Positions 26,435-38,400 of a DNA stretch of 64,000 nucleotides are shown piece by piece (position 1 is the first letter of the stretch; the number at the start of each line of letters is the position of its first letter). The DNA comes from Climacteris rufus. Lineage: Eukaryota; Chordata; Aves; Passeriformes; Climacteridae. The stretch is taken from NCBI GenBank assembly GCA_013398175.1, contig VZRZ01002434.1, forward strand, positions 1,618,019-1,682,018. The letters are read 5' to 3'. The position numbers and the translations under genes are program-made. The notes beneath the pieces are model-generated. The model was not told where the DNA came from. It did no database searches and saw only the letters and a list, made by a program, of their open reading frames with translations.

Positions 26435-29400
26435 GGAGAAGGTGGAAGTTACTGCATACTCCAAGACTCACCCACTGAACAGGTCTGGTTTTGGTTTTGC
26501 TGTGTAAGTAAATTTCTCCTCTGAGACTTGGAGTTTGGAATGGAACCCAAGCTCACGATCTGATCTTGCATGCCTGTGGTCTATTCTGTAATTTTGCTTG
26601 CAGGGTAGAGAGCAAGATCAAAGGAATAAAACTGTCAGATGTAAGAAAAAAATACCTACCTACCTCTATGACAATCACAATATTCAAGAGCTGAGATTAA
26701 ACAACACATGATGCTCTAATGGGAAAGATACACCATAGTTGCCAGTGAAATCTTACTGACTCCAATCATAAGTTTCTCCAAAAAGTCCTTTCCCATAGTG
26801 TTGCAAGTCAGAATATAAACTCTTTATTAGGAGAAGGCCTAACAAAGGCTCTGGCTTTGAAGGGGAACATTTTAAAGTCTTTAGGAAAAAGCAATACTGT
26901 TTCATGTACAGACCTAGAAGTAAAACCAAGAAGTTCATCTAGGAATCTGCTCGTACCATATTTCTACAATTAAACATATATTGTGAGACAGCACTAGACA
27001 ATCAATTTCATTTGACAGTATCTCTACATTCAAAAAAACCCCATGGGGACATTTGTGTCATCTTTGGTGCAGTTACACAGACAAAAATGTCACTGGTTTA
27101 GGAATGGTAGATAAGTAGATGACTAATTAACACTAGAGTATTTTGTTGTCTGCCAGAAAAAATGGAAACTGATCAGTCAATCAAGTATCAAAGAGAAGAC
27201 TAGATTTGAAACCATTTGCAGATGAGGTCATCATCTAGTAAAAGCAACAGTATTTACTTCTTCAATGAACCTTTGTGTATATAGAAGACAAAACCTTTGG
27301 TTTTGATTACAAAAATGAAGCACAGAAAAAGATTTTAATAAAAACCTTAATTTTGTGCAGTGCATATTTCATACTGCCAAATACATATGCACCCATTTGG
27401 TCTTCCTTATTGCAATAAGAAAGCAATTTATGAGAAGTGCTGATGCAAGAAAACCCAGCTAAACAAAAAACCCCAAAGCACCACTGAATAACAAGAACCA
27501 CACTAAAAAAATGCCCACGAGGACTGCATTGATTCACAAGTTCACCATAAGAGAGGTAATTCTTAGTTTATTTACACACCTAAGCATGAACACATATTTG
27601 CCCCTATTTAATTCAGAACTCTTTTACAACTGAGGCCCCAAATCTACAATCAATAGAGAGTAGGCACAGAAATTACACTCCGTCTGCCTTTAGCAAGACT
27701 AGAAAGACCTATGACTGATCCAAAGTCTAATAATGTCAGTGGGGAGCTTTCTACTTCCTGCAATGCATTTAGAGAGGGCATGTGAGGTCAGCAAGCTGCA
27801 CTCCTTATTCTGTCAGAAATTCCACTGAGGCAGTGCAGTATCTGTCTCCACATAATTATATACATCTTCTTCCTGAAACTGAGGTCAGTCACATTAATTG
27901 TAATTTCATGAGAAAATGACTTTTGGAATTGAATTAACTCTGTAAAACAGAAATAAAATACATACCATACATTGGCTATGGCAATGTTTTGTACTACTCT
28001 AAAAAGATGCACTGTTCAGTTTTGAAATTTTTCTATTACTAGAGCTGACTTGCTTATAAATGGCTAAAGAAATGCCTGACAACACTCTTATGTTTCAGTA
28101 TTGATTCTTCTATTTTACGTTAAAAGTAGTAAGAAACAATTACCTACTCAGGCTCACCTGAGGCAATGGACTTGGGCAGATACTTTGGAAATAGAGATGG
28201 ATCTGTATCTATAATCAACTAAATGTTTGCCTCTCTTTCCTAAAATATGAAAAGTAATGATGAATCACATCAATATATGATGCCAAATTTAAAACAGACA
28301 TAATAGGGAAAGGTTTTCATCATTGCTGTAATTATCTAGAACTGCAACTATGGGCTACTAAAAATATAATGAAAGCAAAATTGTAAATAAACAAAATTTT
28401 TTTTTTCCTAATGATTTTTTCCCTCTCATATTTGCTATCGGAGAATAGGAGTAAAATAAATAAATAAAAGAACACTATCCACAAACATTTCTATCAAGCA
28501 TAATTTCAGATCAGTCTTGAGTCAATGATACAATCCAAAAAGATTAGAATATATTCATCATTTGCTGGATTGAGATTTGCAGCTTCACAAATCACACTGT
28601 TTCAGCAGTAGTGAGAATGTCAGTCTCTGTTTTCCTCTGGGCTTGGCTCTTCCTTCAATAAAACACTTAACTGTTTCTGTGCACATGAAAGGAAAAGTTC
28701 CAAACTATGCAGGTTTCTCTGACGTACAACTTGATCGAGCTGTTGAAACAATGAAAAAAATAAAGATAGATCAACTTTAAGAAAATCTGGAAACAACTGC
28801 CAGGGTTTGCCAACAAAAATTCAACCATGCTCAACAACAAAAATGCAACAAATAATGTGATAGCAACAAAAGAACCTAAGTAATTTCAATACATCCATAG
28901 CAAGACTTGGTAGGTTAAATCATAAATGACAAACATATGGTTTACTGAAAGGCATCTGAATTTATTAATACTAATTAATAACTAAAACGCATTGCAGAAT
29001 TCCTTTCATTTGAACTTTGAAGTTCAAATGTCAAACAAATATTATCACAACTGAGAGATGTTTTCAATCTCACCATCCTTTAACCAGCCACAAATTCCAC
29101 TAAATACCTATTTAATGATGACATGGAGTGAGACTGAAAGGCAGCGGTACAAGACTAGTATGACATAAAAGTTATGCGACTCAAAAGAAAGGAAGTAATG
29201 GAATTTTGAAGAAGTTCAGACCTTCTGTCTGACTGTTCTGTACAAGTTCATATTTGACTGACGGCAAATGGACATGTTTTACAAGAAATGTATCCTGGCT
29301 CATATATCTTGGACTCACAGTTTTAATTTGACCTTTTTACAGAACCTGACCTGTTTATCAATGAGCAATCCAGTTACTTGCTCTAACAATTACTTGAATG

Positions 29401-29716
29401 CACATTTTGTTTCATAACAGATAGACTATTCTTTAAAATACCAACACAGAATGCGAGGCAAAATTAGTTTCCCACTTTACCTTGAAAATGCACTCAGAAT
29501 AAGGTGGCACCACTGTGATTTAATACATAAAGGGAAACATTTTTCTGACCCTGTGCTTTGCTGCTCCATAAGTTCCTCTAACATGCAAGACCAGGCTCTG
29601 GTAGTTAGAATATTTGGGCAATTTGTTTCAACAGAGAGGAATGTGTCAAATCTAGTCACCAGCAGAACACACACATATTTTCTAAACACCATACGATCAT
29701 AAAACTCTCCTTCAGT
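26435..29716. other. Non-coding region, nothing recognised
   Basis: No retroviral internal sequence follows LTR 1. This is AT-rich host sequence without supported exons. It contains the palindrome at 29007-29030, listed separately. Confidence 0.55.
29007..29030. repeat. Near-perfect 24-bp palindrome
   Basis: The left arm CATTTGAACTT and right arm AAGTTCAAATG are exact reverse complements (11 bp) around a central TG. The loop is too short for a stable hairpin, so a dimeric protein-binding site or chance are the alternatives. Confidence 0.85.
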
Positions 29717-29850
29717 AACAGAATCACAGAATGGTTTGGGTTGGAAGAGACCTTAAAGATCATCCAGTTCCACCCCCTGCCATGGTCAGTGACACCTCCT
29801 ACTAGACCAGCTGGGTCAGAGCCCTGTCCAGCCTGGTCTGCTTGTGCTTC
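29717..29850 (-). mobile_element. CR1 LINE 3' end, minus orientation
   Basis: The plus strand reads AACAGAATCACAGAATGG, then TTTGGGTTGGAAGAGACC, TTAAAGATCATCCAGTTCCA, CCCCCTGCCATGG, and later CCCTGTCCAGCCTGG. This is the reverse complement of the CR1 3' end starting with its short tail. Similarity is lost after about 29850, so the copy is only about 130 bp long. It is non-coding and lies in the same orientation as CCDC91. Confidence 0.95.
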
Positions 29851-32800
29851 CACTTCTGCAAAGTTTAAGCTGTTGCTCAAACTTTTGCATCTCTCAGCAA
29901 AAGCAGGCACTAGGGACCCATACACAGCCTGATGTGAACCTGGACCACTGATTTACAACAGATTTTAAAGCAGATCTAGTTCAAATAAATGTCAGAAAAG
30001 TCTGCTCGTAATATATTCAAGTAACGGTTGCTACTGACAAGAAAATGGAAGAAACAGCAAACTAAGCTCTAAAGAAGCTGCATCTAGAACAGACAGTCTG
30101 GAACAAATTAATAAAACAAACACTGTTGTGATGGTGCATTTTCTCTGATTGGAAAAGTATCTTGCTTCCTTCCCGTCTTCTGAACCAAAACATTTTGCCT
30201 GGGGAAGCTTGCAGACTTTTTGTGCTTGTGATTGATATTTGGGGAATGAATGGACATACATAGCACAGTTCACATAATATCATCTGTTGCATCTTAAGAA
30301 AGAACATAAGAAATATCTTTAATTAATATAATGATAATTCTCATATTATGACATCAGATTCTGTTGCTTCTAGTAGGTAAATCAGTTGGAGGACATTAGC
30401 ATGAAACTGAATTTTAGTGGTTTCCTTTTATTGCATATTCTCCCATCTATACTCGTAGATAGTTGTTTATTGAGCTTTGACCAAGAGCTTTGGTTAAACT
30501 ATCTTTCTTATTTTATTTTTTTATTTTATTTTTTTTTGCAGCCTTTCCTTGCAAATTCTGTTTTAAAGAGACCAGAGTAGCTCACCAGATGTGTGTTCTG
30601 ATATGCTGCTGTTAACTTTCTTTTACCAAGGCTGCAATCTCAAATTGTATAGGATTAAATTTATTTCACTGAGTACTAATGTAAATCGTTAATGTGTGTA
30701 GTGATTGGCTGCAGCATGAACAAACCAGAATTTCTTCAGACTTGAGCAAGTTTTTAAAAGTCTCAAATGAATTCAGTACACATTTGAGGAGTCTTTGTTG
30801 AACTCAAGTGGTTAGTTGGTAGTCTCCAGTTGTGCATAAGAAAGTTTATTGCTTGTTAAAAGTTTATGTAAATTCAATAACATAAGGCTTGAGAATTCAG
30901 TTCCCCCTTGTTTGCTCAGTTTATGAATAAGCTTTGCCTTGAGCAGGATATTTAAAAAATCTTCCATGGTACAGTAAATGACAAAACAATCCAAAAAGAC
31001 TTGGGATAGTCACATAACACAAAAACAGAAGCAACAAATGATGCCGGCTTTGAAAATGGTACATTTGATGTATTCAGAAGGAGAACATGCTCATTAATGG
31101 GGAAATTGGCTTGGCTGGGAAATAGAAACAAATCCAAGGAAGCTTTGTTATATAATATATTGTTTAATGAACTGTTAGCAATGGGCACAGTTTTTTTGAA
31201 CAGTGATTCAACATTGTTGTGTTCCTGCTTGCAAAATATACCATAAAGTGGGAAAATATATAAGTTAGATATTTTAAATCTTGCTTTTCCGAACAGTCTT
31301 CTCTCTATATTCTTAGGTCTTGTTCACTTCATGGAATGATGTCATTATTTAAACAAACATAAATGGACATCTGGCAAATTTAACCTGAATGTGACTCATA
31401 TGCAAATGTAATCAGTATGAATAACATATTTGGGATGGAACATTCATACAACCAAACCAACCCAACTCTTCTAATTCTACACATACTGAAAAATGCACCA
31501 TGTTGGTTCAGAACTATCAAGAAAGGGCGTTTTTCTACATCATACCATCACTGTTGTTATTGCTAATCAATCATTCTCTTTCACCCTCTGAGATCTATTA
31601 GTTCAAAGTTCCCAAATTCTTTATACTGTGTCCAATATGCTCCAAGTTTTAATGTTCCTGAACTTCATTATATAGGTTACTCAACAGCATCTTTTTAACT
31701 CTGAACAGATTTTTTTTTCCCCTTAAGAACTGGACATTGCTGCTCTAGGCACTTGTATGGATCCTGCAGAAAAACTGAATATATGAGATTTGGAAAAGCA
31801 CTTCTTGAACTCCACTCCTCAAATTCCCACTATCATTCAGACATTTCATTTACCAAAAATGAGCTGAGTCTTGCAGGACAGTCCAACACATTCACTGCTG
31901 TTTGTTCCTTTCTGTTTAAACCTTCAGTCCACTCTTGAGGTCTAAGTGTGCTTCCACAATCCTTTTGGCCAAACATGACAGGATGAGACACCCCGTGGGG
32001 TCTCACCTCAGTCATATCCCTGGGCCACCCAGGATGACCACACAAGGCAAGACCTGAAGGCACAGGCCTCAGCAGAACTCCTCAGTGGAGGCAAGAATTG
32101 GACTTGGGCAATAAAAAAAAGGTACCAGGCGGTTGTTTCCATTCCAGGCTGCTCCATTTTAATTTAAATCAGCCCATCTTCCCCTGCATCACTTCATCCA
32201 CCCGTAACACAAATCAAACCAAAGTTAACAACTATTCTTAGCTCTACATTTTCTTAGCTTTATCTTATCATTCAATTTTCCTGTGAAATGGAATGAAAGT
32301 CTATATGGCTGATGCCTAAAGTAGAAATCAGTTTCTTACACAAATGACTGAGTGTGCACACCCTCTGTATTTCCCTCTTGCAATACCTACCTGAAAATAG
32401 GTATGTTTTCATGGCATACCTGCTTATCTTCCTCTACTAAATATTCACCAACCTGTTTAAATACTTCAAATTGCTAGAAGAGAAACTCAGTCAGAACTCT
32501 ATATATAACTGCTGTTATGTCAGAATTATATTATCCATTTCTAGCAACTAATAAAATATCACATGGACAATATAATTTTAAGTTTAGCACTGCAGTTTTA
32601 AAAATGAAATCCTCTTCTCATGATAGTAAAGATATATTTTGTTACTAATCTCACTGTGGCCTGAAGTTCACCCAGAAAATGAAGAAAGCAAAATTAATGT
32701 TACATATGGCTCTTCAATTTTCCCTTTTGTATAAACATAGAAATTCTTAAAAGTGTATTAATTTCCCAATAACAAATATATTTTCAACTCTAGAAGTAGT

Positions 32801-34811
32801 AGTTACCTTTATTCAAATATGTATTGAAAAATTTACCTGTACTTTAAATGATAATTAGAGGATTAACACATTGAATTGCAATTCAGCTCTCTCCTCTGAC
32901 TCTGTGATACTAACAGGAGTGAAAATTGCAATCTTCTTTTTATCATAAAATTCAACACATACAATGAACAGAGATTAAAAAAAAATAGAGCAAAGATGTC
33001 AAGGAAAAAAGCTTTTAGTTGTACTTCTATTACTGGTGTTTTTATAGTTGATCACACATAAATAAAAGTAATCATGCCATTACAATTTAATAAAGCAGAG
33101 CAGTTTCCCTAAGAGTCAGAAATAGGTTTTTGAGTCCTGGTGATTTCTTAGGAAAATTGCAAATAAGTTCATGAAGAAAACATTCCAGCAGTGATATATA
33201 TGTTTCTATTCATTCATAAAGGCAGGGGGGAAGGCTGTGGGGGAAGACTTAAAACTCTTAGAAGTATCGTTGTCATTCAAAGAAAATCATGTTCATGCAA
33301 AGATAGCAAATTTCAAATGCAAAATTAATGTTTTGGGGAATTGAAAACACAGAGATGGGTGTGTGAAGAGAATGGGTTCTGAAGGTGGAGTTAAGCAGAT
33401 TCTGATTAGTAAGGTTAAATAAAGGCTTTCCATTTATTTAGTGTTTACAAGTAGCTGCTTGTTAGCTGTTGAATAGGATTCATCACCAAGGTATTTGAAA
33501 CTGAATATTGATTAGCTATAGGTAATTACTTATAGACATCAGCCTGGCATTAATTTCATGTTTTTCCAAGACCTTATAGTATACACAATCAATTTGCTGT
33601 TTCCAAACTATAACTGATTTCTATTTGTTATTTTTCTACATGTTTTTGTATTATATAAATTTACTAACTAAAAAAATTTATTTAAGAAAAGTAAATACAA
33701 ATTGAAGAATGATGACAAACATACTTCAGATTATAATTTTTGTTATATTTTTGTTAAACATCTTCATTGTTGGAGAAAATTAATATAAGACTAAACTAAC
33801 AATAAAGTGAACTTACATTCTTACTTGAAAAGACCCTGGAATAATTTTTCATGTTATTCTATAGTTCTAACTTAGAACTGTTTGATCAACACTTAGATGG
33901 ATGGGTCCATGGAGAACAGAACACTAGCCGAAAATGTCGACAGACTGCTTTTCTAAATACTTATGTACTTAATTATTAAGGACTAGAGGAACCAGTTTAA
34001 GTCCCTTTGAAATCAGTGGAATCAGGAATATACTTTAGTTAGGGAAGAAATTATACTGTTTTGTTCACACATAAAAATAATTTACTAAAAAATTCTGTCA
34101 GTGGCACTCCTTCCTCTGTGTAGGGACTTGTCTAACAATGCCAACATGTTAAAAATATATGGGGATGCTCCTGAAGCATTTAATCCAGATGTAACACAAC
34201 TTCTTGCTTAGAGTCAACTGTTGATTTTGCAACTGAATTTGCCTTTAGGTATTTCTGTTAAGCCTAATTACATGTATATATATCTATAACAATAGGTAAT
34301 TATTTTAAAATCATTTTGGCATCAGTCTGCATTATAAAGCACAGTTATGGTCTTTCTGAACAATGGTCTGAACTTCAGCTCTAAGCAAATAAATGGCTGC
34401 ATTTTAAATCTGTGTCACTTTCTCAACATTTTTAGAGAAAAGTTATTTTGGAAAAATAATGGCTTTTCTTGTATGATTAAAACCTTAACTTTTGCAGACT
34501 CCTCCTGCCCCAAATGATGGTGCAAAGCAATCCTTGAAATGGACCTTAGTGTTGGGATTCTTTGCAGGTACTGTACTGGATATTGGCCAACAAACCCAAT
34601 GCAGCAGAACATTTCAGTGTAAGGACACACTCATCAATGTCTTCTCAGTGACTGACTGGTAGATGTCCCTCTTTGAGGAAATTTCAGAGACAAGGGGTTT
34701 TCTTGGTACAGTTTTTATGATCGACAGACAGGTTTTGTCTGGGTTTTTTTCCCCACAACCAGTGAATGAGCCTGACATAATCCTGAAGATCCTGCAGAAG
34801 TTCAGCTACAT
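29851..34811. other. Non-coding region, nothing recognised
   Basis: AT-rich sequence with no supported gene. A (TTTTA)-like T-rich tract ending in GCAG lies at 30510-30541; it resembles a plus-strand splice acceptor but no coding sequence follows. A GC-rich hairpin is listed at 31984-32005. Two G-runs occur near 33225-33243. The last 29 bases (34783-34811) resemble the 3' end of LTR 2. Confidence 0.5.
31984..32005. repeat. GC-rich inverted repeat (hairpin-capable)
   Basis: TGAGAC and CCC on the left pair with GGG and GTCTCA on the right, giving a 9-bp stem with one bulged A (31990) and a CGT loop. It stands out against the AT-rich surroundings. It is not followed by a T run on the plus strand, so it is not terminator-like. 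Function is unknown. Confidence 0.65.
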
Positions 34812-35447
34812 TGTGGCAGTGTGCACGGCTAGGGCCAAAGCCAGCAGACCTCAGCAGTGGTGGAGAGAAGCCTAGCACACTGCCCCCGGAGATAGTCATT
34901 CCGGTTAGGGTGACTCAGTTGTCAATCTTATGCTCCCTTTTGCATAAGCTGTTTCTATTGGTTGTTTCATCAGTTATGTAATGTTCCTTTTATAGTCATA
35001 TTCTAGTAAGTTCTTGTATCTTTGGTTATTTATTGGTTATATTCAAATTCCTGTATCTTCATTGGTTGTACCCCCCTCGCCTTCCCCTTTAAAAAACCCC
35101 GTTTGGGGAGGAGCGAGGTCTTTTGCTCCAGTTCCCTTGGCTCGTCCTGACCCTGTTCTACCCTGGACCCTGAAATAAAGAGCTGAAATCACTGGACAGA
35201 GGCCCCTCCTTGGTCTTTGCTTTCGCCGCAGCGCCGAAGAACACCGGGCTTTGGGCACCCCGCCTACCAGAGGAGCCGGCAAGGTCCCACTGAGCACGGC
35301 TGGAACCCTGCTTGGGGGAGAAGCGCTGCAGCGCGGCAGCCAGCCCCCGCACCACCAGGGCGGATAGCCAGTGCCGGACGCCTTTTGCCCTCGGCTTGTC
35401 CCCAGCCCTCGGCCGGAGCTGAAGATCCTGCAGCGGCTACGCTACAT
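34806..35447 (+). mobile_element. Solo LTR 2, same endogenous-retrovirus family as LTR 1
   Basis: The LTR spans 34812-35441 (630 bp). It begins TGTGGCAGTGTG and ends CGGCTACG, where LTR 1 has GCGGTTACA, so the terminal A appears mutated to G. CTACAT flanks it at 34806-34811 and 35442-35447, again a 6-bp target duplication. Shared blocks with LTR 1 include GGTTAGGGTGAC, CAGTTATGTAATG, GAGCTGAAATC, GAGGAGCCGGCA, GCACCACCAGGG and CCCCAGCCCTCGGC. There is no internal viral sequence on either side. Divergence from LTR 1 and a separate target duplication show an independent insertion. Confidence 0.92.
35174..35179 (+). promoter_or_regulatory. Polyadenylation signal of solo LTR 2
   Basis: AATAAA within GAAATAAAGAGCTG, aligned with the signal in LTR 1. 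The TATA position of LTR 1 corresponds here to TTTAAAAAAC at 35088-35097, a weaker match. Confidence 0.75.
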
Positions 35448-38400
35448 GATTATATTTTCCAGTAAAACTATGGGTCCAGAACTCTTTCCTGATGCACTAA
35501 CATGAACTTCCCCCACAGATTCAACAGAAGGCTTTAAAAATTTCCCTAGCACATTAAATAGACCATATAGAAAAATTATTACCTTGAGGAACCGGCAAAT
35601 CTAAGAGCTGGATGAGGAAACAATGAACTACTTCCTCTCATTTCTATAATGGATGAGAAGGAAAACAGATCCATATGGTACATATGTGTAGCAGAGCTTA
35701 TTTTAGAGTTAATCCCAGAACAGGACATTTTTGTCTGTCCACCTGTGAATTTCTACTATTGATAACACTTACTAAGTATATAAAACCAAGGTTCTTCATG
35801 GCTGTAATTTAAACAGTATCTGCTACACATTAGAAAGTCATCAGTGTTCAAGACAACCTCTAGGAAAGAGTGATGTTTAATAAATTATATTGCAACGTGA
35901 AAATGTTTTTTTCCTGTTAAATAAATAATGCTGCGACTTCTAAACCTTATGGATTTTATGCTCTGAACTTGATCATTAAAATAATACCATATGTTGGACA
36001 CATCTTTAAAACAGATTTGCTTAGTTTGCTAAAGGTGGTGGGAAAACACCCTGTCAAACCTCTCAGAATCTCCACTGTATCCCAGCTGGACACAGGAGTC
36101 CAGCTTTACCAACTTTCCAACTTTATTTATTTTACCAACTTTCCCTCACATAAATAAGAGAAGAAAATTTGCTTTCAATCAAGGAAATTAGATGGAGTGC
36201 ATAAAGAACTAAAATTGGCTGCAGCACCTGCTCTGACTACTGTGGAAGGTGAAAAATAGGCATTTTCTAAGCCCACAAAAATAATAATGGCAATATTTAT
36301 CTGTATGAGCACATGAGCAATCTCTGGAATGACTTACTTGACAGATTATGAATATAGGGTTCCTTGTCCCAATTATTTATAGACTATTGCCACAGACTAA
36401 ATATATGGAGTTATCACAATTGCTGAGTGTCCCAGCAATCTGATTGTCCTGGTTCCATGTCACATATTCAAGATTCTTACACAAACACACAGAAATACAT
36501 GCAAACAGTGCCTCCAAAATCTCTGAATGATAAATGGTTAGTGTTTGGCCCTGGCAAGTGTCTGCACAGCTTCTGAGACACACTAGATCACAGTCTCCAC
36601 AAGGCAGGCACAAGCAGAAGAGTAACAACAATGTGGCCAAATTCATCAGATCACTTCCTCTGATAAGAAAAAAAAAAGAACTAGAAATACATAATAGCAA
36701 CTAAATAAAGGATTTAGAAGTGACTCAGAGTGGTTTTTATCCAGGCTTGTCAGACCATGAGTGCTCAGAGAGCATAGAAGCCCTTAAGAGTTTTCTATTA
36801 ATCTCCAACTGTTTTAAGTAACCAAGTCAGTCTTGAGCACCATCACATACTGATTTAATACAGCTACAAATGACTTGGCAGAGATTACACAGGGCTTCTG
36901 TGGAGCTTCATAAACCCAAATTGCCACCTCTCCAGGAAAATGCCTCAAGACTATCAGGCTTTGCTTCCTGAAAAGCCCTGAGTGCAGGGCTGGGTGATAG
37001 CAAAGATCCCCTTCATTTGTCAGTATGCAAACATGTTCCAAATTAATCCACAGTAACCACGCTTGGCTAAAAGCAGCAACAATCTTCCTACACGTAAAAA
37101 TTGCTATTGTTATCAAACCAAATAAAAAATGTTATCTGATGGGCTCATGTTGAGTCATGCTCACAGAATTGCCTTACAGAATCAAGATGATATCTACAGA
37201 ACAGGATTAGTTAAGCCTAACTAAAAAGTAAACAGCAAATACAGGCATTAATAAGAACACTATTTTTCATTACTGTGAGAATGTATTTTGCATTATCTGT
37301 GAATAACCATGTAAAATAGAAATAATCATTGCATCATAAGTGTTTGCAGTGTATACAAACTGAAAAAAAAATACCCTAATAACGGGCATGCTTGTGAAAC
37401 CACAGGATAAACCTTTCCAAAGTTGCATAACTTCTATTCCATTGCCATGGGTGCTTTCTAAACAAGTGTATCCAATGCGATCTTTCATTAACAGGAGACT
37501 CACCAGGAGCACACCTTCCTTGCCTCTAAGAAGTGTAAGAGGTGGTTAATAATACTCATCACAGAGAGTCACTGCTTCAGGCTGGGGGTTGAAAATACAG
37601 CGTTATATGGAAAGTTGAAACTACAAACAGCATAATGAGTCAGACTGTAATTAATCTACCTAGATATCAAGGTGACTGGAGTTGTACCACGATTATTTGA
37701 AGTTTTCTGTGAAACTGTGACATTATATGCCACTGGCTACCTCTAAAGCAAAGCGTCCCTTAACAACACACTGGAGTTTGGTAAATACTGAAGTAACCAC
37801 TTGGTTTTGAGGAACACTTGATTTAACAGCCAGGTTTTCATTTTAATGAAATAAGATGTGACAGGATGAAACAGTATATTCTAGAAGGCATAGGCGAAGA
37901 TGGTATCACATGAAATACAGGGATCTTTCTAAAATGACCACTGTAGATTAAAGTTGATGGATGCACACAAAGAAAGTAAACAAGGAAAATCAGCCGGCAG
38001 TGAATCTGTGACAAATTTACCATTACGTCTTTGGCAATATACATGCATTAGGATAAGTAACTAAACATTAAGGTTCAGGAAACACAAAATTAATATCCTA
38101 CTATTCAGACAGAAATTTTTGAGACCACACTTACTACTGGCCTCCTTCAGTATAGAGAAGATTGAAGCTTTTGACAATGCTTTTCACTGACAGTCACACT
38201 TTACTTGAAAACTCAGTTTGGCATTTGAAGCCAAGATGCTGCAGCAAAATTCAGGACAGCTGCTGGAGTTCATAAAGCTGCAGCTGCAACAATGTCATCA
38301 AAGACAAGACCTCCTTGTCTCCAAACACACACACAGACTGAGTACCCATGGCTCTCAGCAGGTTATCACTTACAGCACCACAAGCAGAAAATTCTAAATG

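Noticed and set aside
26154..26507. 117-codon plus-strand frame over LTR 1
   Set aside because: It is open because the LTR R/U5 is GC-rich. It crosses the LTR border into host DNA and has no retroviral protein features.
30510..30545. T-rich tract ending in GCAG, like a plus-strand splice acceptor
   Set aside because: No coding sequence or donor follows, and T-rich tracts are common here.
34663..34875. 70-codon frame running from host sequence into LTR 2
   Set aside because: It crosses the LTR border, so it cannot be an ancestral protein. No family was recognised.
25765..35441. Possible complete provirus bounded by the two LTRs
   Set aside because: Different target duplications, no primer-binding site or polypurine tract beside the LTRs, and no viral genes between them.
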